DNA from: Gautieria morchelliformis
Lineage: Eukaryota > Basidiomycota > Agaricomycetes > Gomphales > Gomphaceae
Assembly (NCBI GenBank): GCA_015179125.1
Contig: WHVA01000102.1
Coordinates: 203,223-267,222, forward strand
DNA: 64,000 nt
Direction: 5' to 3'
Shown here: positions 56,029-64,000 of the stretch, piece by piece
How positions within the stretch are numbered: position 1 is the stretch's first letter
Layout: every line of letters begins with the position of its first letter
Notes under the pieces: generated by a model
What the model was told of the DNA's origin: nothing
Databases searched by the model: none
What the model saw: the letters and a program-made list of their open reading frames with translations, nothing else
Translations under genes and position numbers: made by a program

Positions 56029-56369
56029 CCCATGTTATCCAGGTACAAGTGTACGCTGTAAACTGATCATGTTGTTTTCCATTCAAATCATGTTCTAAAT
56101 TGTCTACTCTATATTAGAAGCCAAGAAAATGGTTAGCATGGTGAATCAATGCAGGTTTTGGTTGTGCGCGTTTTGCCCAACGGTTATCCCTCTACATGAA
56201 CTTTGCCCACTTATCCCTACCCTGCAATGGTGTTTCAAAGAGCTGTTCCAGGCTCATGCATATGAAACTATATATGACCAGGTTGAGTCCAATTGTGGTC
56301 TTGAGCTCGCCCCGAGGTAACCCATTGAGAAATATGAGCAGAACATCAATGAACCCATATTCGGCAAGC
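56029..56369. other. Segment downstream of the transposase, no assigned gene
   Basis: A minus-strand frame of about 60 codons (containing LLIFLNGLPRGELKT) is open but not recognised. Part of this may be the 3' flank of the Tc1/mariner element. Confidence 0.35.
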
Positions 56370-56652
56370 TGTCATGATTCGTTTATTCTGCGAATCATCC
56401 CTCAGCACAAGGCCAATGACTTCCCGAACCAGCGAACGACTTCCTGAACCAGCGAATATCTTGCCAAAATATTCATCGCCATACTGCTTTCGCATTCGCT
56501 ATTCGCATCATTCCTGCCAGCACGCCAGACCCACATGCTCAGGATGCATTCGGATAGTGTCAGTTGCAGCCTCCATGCAGCTTGGACTCAATGGGACTCG
56601 CACCACTGCAGCGCAGGACGAATTAGCTTTGCTGAAGTTTTCACTACACAGT

Positions 56653-56870
56653 TGTCATGACACATTCATTTCTTGTATCAAGCTATCCCTGTTTTCCCTT
56701 TCACCACTTTTCCATGTTCGCTCGGCTTCGCTCCATTCGCTCCTTGCCCCATTCACTATGCGCCACATTCGCCAACTGGCCATTCACTACTTGCATCATT
56801 TGCCAGTAGCCATGCCATCGAACACGATCAACATCCTTTACCTGGATCGTTGGTTCATCACTGGTCCTAT
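56653..56870 (+). repeat. F2 LTR fragment (5' end)
   Basis: It starts TGTCATGACACATTC and matches the first 215 bp or so of the complete F2 LTR that begins 25 bp further on. A shorter F2-like start (TGTCATGATTCG) is at 56370, so parts of three F2 copies are stacked here. Confidence 0.7.
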
Positions 56871-56894
56871 CAGGAATTGCAAGGAGGTGCAGGC

Positions 56895-57900
56895 TGTCAT
56901 GACTCATTTATTTCTTGTACCCAGCTATCCCTGTTGTCCCTTTCACCACTCTTCCATGTTCGCGTGTCTTCACTCCATTCACTCCTCGCTCCATTCACTA
57001 TTTGCCACATTCACTATATGACCATTCGCTACTCGCATCATTCGCCAGCAGGCACACCATCAAAACACAATCGACATCCTTTACCCGGGTTGATGGGTCA
57101 TCACTGGTCCCATCATCTTCTCAACTCAACCCCCTTTGGGTGTTCCTATGTCCAGAATGCATTCGCGGGGCATCCTACCCGTAGGTCATGTGGGACCAAC
57201 CCAGCAGATGAAGAGTCCGCGCAGGGTGGTGTATATGCAGGTCCCAAGGCGTGTTTTCGTACATAGGGGCCTTCGCTTCTTCCCTCTCCGTCGTTTCATG
57301 TTCGCACCCCTCTTCCATTCTATTGGATGTCTATTCCATCTATTATGTATCCTGACCACGCACCCCTATCCAACCCTGACTCCAGACCGCCTCTTTCCTA
57401 TTCGCTAGCACCGTATGAGCATTCGGTATAAGTAGTCTACATTCGCATGTATATTCTCCAGTTTAATTATCATACGTCCATCTTGTGCAAACTTGACCTC
57501 GCTGTGATCATCGTCTTGAGCCTTCTCCTGTATATTTCTATCTTCGACCAGAAGAGGACTTAGGCATCACTGGTGAGTTCTCATACTTCATCTTTGTTAC
57601 CTTAGCCTTCGAGTTATTTTCTGTGCTGTCAGCGAAGGGCTCCGAAGGAGTGCCTTCGCCGGCGAAAGGATTGTCACCACTTAGACAACCTTTCCGTGAC
57701 ACCTTGCACGTTACATTGTCAAGTGCCATGGGCTATTTCGCTATGACTGTAGATCAGGGCGAATTCCTTTCGAGTAACCCTCTTACTGCTTAACCCTTAC
57801 CTCTTTGGTACTGTTCGCTGGGTGATTCGCTAGATCGCACACGCTATTCGGGCATTTGCCACTAACATGCGATATTAACGCCTATAATCCAATCTTGACA
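56895..57900 (+). repeat. F2 solo LTR (1006 bp)
   Basis: It runs from TGTCATGACTC to CAATCTTGACA. Flanks CAGGC (56890-56894) and CAAGC (57901-57905) match at four of five bases, which fits an aged target-site duplication. It is the least damaged F2 copy in the window. Confidence 0.85.
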
Positions 57901-58187
57901 CAAGCCTATTATGGAGATCCTCGAGATCAATATGTCTCACGCCAGGGGTGTTAGATATGGAACCCAGCCAAGCCCCGACGGTCTGGTTGACATCACCGTA
58001 TTGATTGGCTTCAGGTGGCGATGGCGAACGATAAACCCGCTTCAATTTGCTACCTTGAGAGGCAGTGGGGGACGAAGAGTCATCTTGAAGCAGATTCTTG
58101 AGCTTCCAACCCGAAGGAATGACAATATTGATTGCCGGAGCGGTGGGACCTGGCTGCTGATTCGCAGGGCACTGGGTAACTTGGTGT
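57901..58187 (-). pseudogene. Partial ORF of unknown function between F2 LTR and chromovirus B
   Basis: On minus about 95 codons are open after a TGA (segments NIVIPSGWKLKNLL, KLKRVYRSPSPPEANQYGD and GAWLGSISNTPGVRHIDLE) until the F2 LTR cuts them. The content is Ser/Pro-rich. The plus strand is also open here (57911-58309), so the coding strand is not certain. It could be a host gene piece or element debris. Confidence 0.35.
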
Positions 58188-58346
58188 CATTCCTTCCACG
58201 TCATAGCCGGCCTTTCAAGAGGGTTGCCGATATCAAAGTGAAATCATTCAAATGCCAGGGATTTTGGTGGAATGGTCATAGTGACGTTAGGCTCATTTTT
58301 TTGCTGTAGATAAACATGATGAATAAAGCAAATATAACAACATATC

Positions 58347-58559
58347 TGTAAAAGATATCTATCTTAAGCCTTAAGTCACAAGAGCACGACAGAACTTGAC
58401 CAATGTGTGGTATTCTGATGCTACGTAGTGACAGTGTAAGGGTAAGATGCGATGGGGACCGCTATCCGGTTCCCACGCATAAACTAGACAGTGGGTCCCT
58501 ATGGGGCCCACTGGATTATGTAATAACTAATGTACATGTAGATACACGGGTTATTTACA
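58347..58559 (-). repeat. 3' LTR of chromovirus B (F3 family, 213 bp)
   Basis: On minus it begins TGTAAATAACCC directly after a polypurine tract and ends TCTTTTACA. It is the same family as 12784-12999. The downstream flank is ATATC (58342-58346). Confidence 0.88.
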
Positions 58560-58572
58560 CCCTCCCCCTCTA
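58560..58572 (-). promoter_or_regulatory. Polypurine tract of chromovirus B
   Basis: TAGAGGGGGAGGG on minus abuts the LTR start and lies about 25 nt after the ORF3 stop codon. Confidence 0.8.
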
Positions 58573-58595
58573 TAGATGACTATAGGGGTTAACTA

Positions 58596-61080
58596 CTACT
58601 CATAGAGGTCATCTATGAGGGAGTCCTCTAGAGTGGCCGATACGATGACGTCGTCATCGTACGGGGCCAGTGGAACATGTTGTTAGGTGCATTTATGCTC
58701 CTGCACCAAAATCAAGCATAATATATTCAATTTGCTGTATGGTGTTTCAATCTCCTCTCACATTGTTCTTGTACCATGCACCCATTTCTCTGATTATTTT
58801 CGAAATTTTCCTGTCACTCCCTACCTCTCCATTTCATCTTGTTATTTCTATTTTCACAAGCAGCTGCACCCAGCGGAGTCTGAAATGACTTCGACGCGCG
58901 AGCTCTTGGGCGCTAAAGGGCCGGGTAGTAGTACATGCACAGTGAGACAGATTTCCCCCTCTCTCAGTGACAACTAAATTCACTGAGAGAGGCGAGTAAA
59001 TTGGTCTAGTGTTCTTTCAATTTATTGACCTAGAAATTCTCTGTAGTGAATTAATTTCTAGGTAGTGTATAATATATTTATAGTGACAACTAAATTCACT
59101 GAGAGAGTGAATTAATTTCTAGTTTATTCTTTTGAGCAACAAGTCCATACCTACTGCCTATAATTCCTGTCCTCTACACACATGACTCCTCCGGGGCACC
59201 TCCATGTCATTGGTGGTGATTGGGTGAGGCTGGTCGTCCTCACCCCTAGCGGCGGTCTCTGCTTGGGTGCTGGGGCCCGTGTCCTCGTGGAGCATGGCCT
59301 CAACGGCCGGGTCCTCAGTTTGAGGAGGGGGCCGGAAGCGCGCCAGCTCTCGGTTGAGCTGGGCGTGAGTGAGGGGTCGCGGCACCGCGGCCCTCACGTG
59401 GCTGGTCTTGATGACCTTTTGTTGGCCCTCATGGGCAGCGGCACTGAATGCCGTGCCGGTGATGGTACGTTGAACATAATGTTCAATGCGCGCCACTCGC
59501 TCGCAAGTGACTCCCGCGTAGCGGGCCAACCATCTCGCGATCTCCACGAGTGGGATGTCGGGGCCGGCTCGGCCCTCCACAGGGAATGGGCCCGTGATTG
59601 AGAGCCGCAGGGTGGTGCTCTGAGGCGTCAGCACTTCCCTGGCGTCGACGAGGCTCGACCATTGGTCTGTCAAGCCAAAGAGGTCGAGTAGCCTCGCCTT
59701 GAGGGGTGATGCGACCCCTTTGACCCGGGGCGCAAGGGCCTTCAACCACATCCAGACGTCCATGTTGTCTAGGTTGAAGGTGCCATCCGCGTTGTCACGG
59801 ATGGCGGATGGGATCCCTTCAGGGTTGTGTATCCAACCCTTCAGGATGGCCGCGATGTCGTGTGGGGTACCGCCCGCTATCACGAGACAATCCCTTTTGG
59901 GATTGCGAGCGCGTTGTTCATGCTCGATGCATTTGAATACGCCGATCATCTCGTGCGTACACGCGAGCTGCGGCGTTTCTTTTGCCGGCGCTATGAGTTC
60001 GACGAAGCGTGGGTCGTCGAGCGGGCAGACGTCATACCATTGAGTACGACGCTGTTGGGCCTTTCCTACTGGCCGTGGTAGGAGGCCTGTCTCGGTGATC
60101 GGTGGGTCTCCAAGTGGTATGATCACTCCCTCCCCCGGGTAGGGAGGGTGAACTGTCCCCGCCGGTGGAGGCAGGGCCACGCCAGGCCCGATGTACTGGG
60201 CCTCAATCTGTGCTACCCACCGCTGAAGGGCGGGGTCGTTGATGGTGTGCGACGGTGACGCCGCTAGGTAAGCACTAATCGCGCTTTCCTTCACAATGGC
60301 TAGCCCGTTGACGGTGTGGGGGGAGCCGCGCAATTTCTTGCGGTTTTTCTTTGGCTGCTCTGCCAGCCGCTGTGCCTGTTCAGGGTCGTACGTCTTCCAG
60401 ACGGATGAGTCGGACTCCCATCCATCTGGGACGCCGTATGCAGAGTCGGAAGGTGCGCTCTGCCCTTCCATTGTTGTCGTCGTCGGGGTCGGCGCCGACA
60501 ATCGGGATGCTAGCCTCAATGTTGCGCGCGCCGGCAACGGCGCCATCGCGCGAGGTGATGATGGCCCAGCCACTGAGTCCGTAGCCGGGTCATGTCGCGG
60601 CCTTTTTGAGGCAATGTGGGCCAGGGTAACCTGGAGCTGGGCTGCGCTCAGCTGTTGCTCCAGTTCCTTGATCCTTGCGCGCTCGGTTGCGAGCACGTCG
60701 TCGCGGTTCTCGACCGCGCGTTCCAGCTCCTTGACCTCCTTTTTAAGGTCATGAATGACCCGGAGGGGCTCCTCCTGCGCGTCGCGCACGATGCCCCGTG
60801 GGAGCCATCCCCAGGCTGCATCGACGGCGTCGCCGATGTCCTCATCCCGCAATTTGACCTTGCGGGTGCCGGTCGCGGCCCTAAGATGCGCAGCGTAGTC
60901 CGCGCATGTTGCGCAATCGTCTGGGTGGACGATGGCGAGGGCGTCCTCCCAGCCCACGATCATCCAGTGCTCCTGGTCTATTGGAGCACGGAGAATGTCT
61001 GCGGCCCCTTGTCTCGTGGCCAATGTCCGCGTTGTGGACGTTGACCCATCAACGTCCATCCCATATTTGGGGGGCATCAT
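58596..61080 (-). CDS. ORF3 of chromovirus B: 659-codon accessory protein, interrupted by one solo LTR
   Basis: The ATG at 61080 lies 120 nt after the chromodomain stop. The frame is open to 59180, is interrupted by the solo LTR (58680-59179), and continues in frame from 58674 to a TAG at 58598-58596, just before the polypurine tract, giving 659 residues. Features by residue: C-x2-C at 56-59, WGWLPRG at 90-96, a heptad-rich coiled coil at about 106-150, a Ser/Pro/Thr-rich linker at 165-215, WESDSSVWKTY at 221-231, a basic KKNRKKLR cluster at 244-251 that could be a nuclear signal, a Pro-rich segment at 300-345, VWMWLKAL at 442-449, and an acidic C-terminus (PYDDDVIV, SLIDDLYE). No signal peptide or membrane helix is visible, so it is not envelope-like despite the env position. 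The family is not recognised. Confidence 0.8.
58680..59179 (+). repeat. Solo copia-type LTR (subfamily b) in ORF3 of element B
   Basis: The 498-bp body 58681-59178 runs TGTTAGGTGC to CCTCTACA. The direct repeat ACATG is at 58675-58679 and 59180-59184, leaving one extra base on each side of the LTR (T at 58680, C at 59179). Removing it restores the ORF3 frame exactly. The b-type 3' end matches the copy at 26842-27350. Confidence 0.88.
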
Positions 61081-61200
61081 CTTCGTGGGTAGATGATGGT
61101 GGTTGCTTCCAAGAAGCGATGCGCCCTCGGAAAGATCCGAGGCGAAAATTTAACCGCGCCATGGCCGGCACATCACGTGGTCTGCATGTGACAGACGCGT

Positions 61201-62990
61201 CTAGCGGCGTCTGGGGAGGTCGCGTGGCTTGCCCACCCCCCGAAGCTCTAGATAGCTATCTAGGGCTTCAAGGTCCATGCAGGACGACATGGGTTCCCAT
61301 GTCACGTCGCCTAGGGTCCAACGGACCTGGAACTCCAGGTCCATCGAGTTTATCCATCGATGTGCGATAATCTCATCGACGAGCCACTCCTAGTCGTCAT
61401 TTGCTCCGAAGTCATAAAATGACTTGGCCTCACAACGAGGGAACAATTCGTCATTGTTAGCCTCGTATCGCCGTACGAGGCTTGAATGGAACACTGGTGA
61501 AATGCGACAGTTTTTCAGTTCGTCGGGAAGATCGAGGGTCACCATCGAGGCGTCGTTGTGAGCCTCGATGACGCGGTACGGTCCGATGTACCGCAGGACT
61601 AGCTTTCTGGCTCTTCCTTTCGGGAGAGTTATGTTTTGTGTCGAAAGGTAGAAGCGGTCGTTGGCCGCGTACCTGTCGCTCGCCATACGTTTCTTATTTG
61701 TGTGAAACGTTTGCGTCACTCGATGCTCTATGATTGCATCGTGTGCCGCCATCAGGTTCCATTTTGCCTGATGTGCGAACCCGGCCACCCCCTTGAACAG
61801 GGTGTCCGCGGCTATGGGGAGGTCTATCCGCGGCATATAGCCGTGGTTCAGCTCGAAAGGTGCGAACCCTGTGGTCGCGCTGACGTTGCTGTTGAGGGCG
61901 ACCTCAACCATTGGGCATTTCACTGCCCAATCCTTCTGATCGTCTCTGATGACCCCGTGCAATATCTGGCCGATCGAGCGGTTTGCCCCCTCGGTTGCTC
62001 CATCCGTTTGTGGATGGAAGGCAGTTGACATGAGGAGCTTAGTCCCATGAGTCGCTGGAGCTCACGCCAGAAGATCGACGTGAAATTTGAGTCCCTGTCC
62101 GAGACGATGGAGTCGGGAACTCCGTGTACTCGGATGACCTCCTTCAGAAACAGCCAGGCTACTCCCTTGGCTGACATGCTCGTCGTGGTTGGTACGAGGT
62201 GTACGAGCGACGTTAGTCGGTCGATGACTACCATCAGGCAGTCACAGTCGTTGGATTTGGGCAGGGGCCCCATGAAGTCGATGCCAATCGACTGCCATGG
62301 CCTATCTGGAATGGGTAGGCTGTGTAGTAGGCCTTTGGGCCGTTGTGGCCCGGTTTCGTCATCTGCACCTTGCACACGATGTGCAGAACACTTCTATGTC
62401 TGGGTTCATGCCCGGCCACCAATATGCTCTTCGAAATAGTTCGAAGTCTTCAGATGGCCGTAGTGGCCGACTATCTGATGTGCCCGATCGATGAGAATTT
62501 TGATCAGCTTCCTTCCCCCTTGAAGAACAGAGCGGGGGATGGCAATGACGTCTCTCTTGAGCTGATTCTTAATCCAGATCAGCCTGTCCCGGATCCCGAA
62601 TCTCGGGTACGCGTCCGGGTGCGCATGATCTTTGTGAACATGGTGTCCCTGTGGTATGCGTCTCGTAGGACCTTAGACAGGTCACACCTTGCTCGACGAT
62701 CCGGCGCAGGGGTGCACCATCATTTCCTGCGGCGATGGCTCTGACGTCATCGTCGTCGTCGCGGGACACGGCGACGTTTGCGGGCTCTGGTGAGCCCTGT
62801 GAAATGCGGCGGCTTCGGTTACTCTTGCCTCTGTCTTCTCAGCGAGGCGTTTAGAGCGTCTTGTCGCCGCTGTTCGCAACTCGACATACCGGTCGGTGGG
62901 CAATAACTCACCGTCTGGGTCTAAACGCGCAGCGTTCACGAAGACGTGGTCCAGGTGATTGTCATCACTCATGTCGCTCTCGTAGTAGTG
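61201..62990 (-). pseudogene. Chromovirus B integrase with chromodomain
   Basis: On minus: a tether (TRRSKRLAEKTEARV), the zinc-binding region near 62420 (frameshifted around the CTSC motif), and a core with Asp in GIDFMGPLPKS, Asp in IVSDRDSNFTS and Glu in TDGATEGANRS. The C-terminal domain shows LRYIGPYRVIEAHNDAS and ISPVFHSSLVRRYE. An in-frame TAG at about 61392 (probably from CAG) precedes the chromodomain, EWLVDEIIAHRW, FQVRWTLGDVTWEP, which ends at 61203-61201. The last 213 codons before that TAG are open. Frameshifts near 62040, 62370 and 62690 disable the copy. Confidence 0.87.
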
Positions 62991-63015
62991 CACAGGCAGT
63001 CTGCTACCTTTTTCT

Positions 63016-64000
63016 CTACACGTCTACATGAACGGTGTTGAAATTGAACCGGGATAGAAACTCCCACCATCTGACCTGTCGGTCAGATAGGCTCTTTTGG
63101 GTCTCGAAGTACTCGAGCCCCTTGTGGTCTGTGACGAGGGTGAACCTTCGCCCCAGCAGTTTGTCCTCCCATTTCATGAGAGCCTCGAGCACGCGATCGT
63201 CTCGTGCTCGTGAGTCCGGTAGTGTTGCTGAGCAACGCTGAACTTCTTTGACAAGAAGCCGGCTGGTCGACAAGTTTTCCAGTCAGGACCTTGGCTGTAG
63301 ACGGCACCGACGCCGGCTTTTGATCCGTCGGTGATCACCCAGATCGGCTTGGGCACCTTGTGTCTACTGGACGCAGGATCAGGGCCTTACAGGCCAACGC
63401 CTTAATGCTTTGCCAGCATTTGTCGAGCAGTGGTGTCCACTCGAATGGACGGTTATTATGCGCATAGCCCGATAGTGGGGTGGTATATGCGCTAACATCC
63501 GGCATGTAGTGTTCCAGATACTGTACCAGCCCGAGGAAACGCTGGACGTCGTTGAACGTCCGTGGCCTGCGCCACTCGCGGATGCGTTGCATCTTATCCT
63601 TGTCGGCATGTACCCTCGGCCATCGATCATATGGCCGAGGCACTCCATTCAGATGGAGTAGAGGTCCACCTTTTTCTTGCTCAGAAAGAGGTGGTTCTTC
63701 CTCAGTCTGTCAAAGACGATGTAGAGGTGCTCTTCATGCTCTTGTATTCAGAGCAGAATATGAAGATGTCGTCCATGTATACATGGACGAAGCGACCTAT
63801 GCAGTCGCGGAAAATGGCTGTAATCAGCCGTTGGAATGTTGATGGGGCGTTACAGTCCCCCATCTGTATCACCTGGCTCCTGAAGGTGCCGAGGATCGTG
63901 GCAAAGGCTGTCTTTGCTACATGATCAGATGAATCCGGATCTGCTCGTATGCTTCTGACATATCGAGTTTTGTTCGATATGGCAGCGAGCCATGTCGCTG
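63016..64000 (-). pseudogene. Chromovirus B reverse transcriptase (part) and RNase H
   Basis: The RT catalytic box YMDD is intact at 63768-63779 (minus). The thumb region (MECLGHMIDGRGYMPT) and connection follow with a frameshift at about 63600. RNase H shows WVITDGSKAGVGAVYS, GFLSKKFS, THEHETI, LVTDHKGLEYFETQKS and WWEFLSRFNF. A 1-nt loss near 63195 splits it. Upstream RT, protease and gag lie beyond the window end. Confidence 0.87.

Noticed and set aside
56370-56652. Third F2 LTR copy
   Set aside because: Only the first 15-20 bases resemble F2; the rest could not be aligned by eye.
57911-58309. Plus-strand 132-codon ORF
   Set aside because: The minus frame in the same place looks more protein-like. 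Neither has a known motif, so only the minus frame is listed, at low confidence.
58596-61080. ORF3 as an envelope gene
   Set aside because: It has the env position but no signal peptide, membrane helix or cleavage-site pattern; the residues are those of a soluble coiled-coil protein.

Overview
The window is a fungal repeat island. Nearly every base can be assigned to a transposable element or its debris. Short GT-AG introns (about 44-62 nt), chromodomain Ty3/gypsy elements, Rep-Pif1 Helitrons and the Tc1/mariner and MULE-like transposase types point to a filamentous basidiomycete, probably an Agaricomycete. That assignment is inferred from family style. No rRNA, tRNA, CRISPR array or intact host gene was found. 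Host-derived pieces are a coatomer alpha fragment (52690-53358, minus), an XPF/Rad1-like fragment (about 31699-32390) and possibly an unrecognised partial ORF (57901-58187, minus).

Layout. 1-2121: 5' half of a Ty1/copia element on minus, with an uninterrupted 542-codon Gag-Pol and its 5' LTR. 2345-12999: a Ty3/gypsy chromovirus on minus (element A: LTR, gag, protease, RT, RNase H, integrase with chromodomain, then an extra downstream ORF called ORF3), broken by stops and three solo LTRs. 13018-14853: gypsy integrase fragment and a 1-kb LTR family (here F2). 14881-15327: proline-rich repeat ORF. 15930-23391: a second chromovirus lineage on plus (element C) with two solo LTRs in pol and an antisense spliced gene before its 3' LTR. 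23789-40829: an autonomous-type Helitron Rep-helicase gene, 5'-truncated and cut by four solo LTRs and two palindromic MITEs. The second MITE contains an LTR, which contains a 9.3-kb MULE-like transposon, which contains another LTR and another MITE. 40830-47055: head-to-tail non-autonomous Helitrons with a shared promoter module, minisatellites and hairpin-CTAG ends. 47368-50962: a copia relative of the first element, truncated in RT. 51560-57905: F2 LTR pieces, coatomer alpha pseudogene, intron-containing Tc1/mariner gene split by a solo LTR. 58347-64000: 3' part of a second element of family A (element B), whose ORF3 is open for 659 codons apart from one solo LTR.

How it fits together. At least twelve LTR insertions are solo LTRs with recognisable direct duplications, so LTR-LTR recombination has been the main route of element loss. 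The target-site duplications allow a relative order of events, most clearly in the four-level nest at 30006-40269. The features most likely to be new are ORF3 of the A/B chromovirus family, the XPF/Rad1 fragment in the MULE-like element, the tandem Helitron units with a conserved promoter module, and the covarying hairpin in the copia LTRs.
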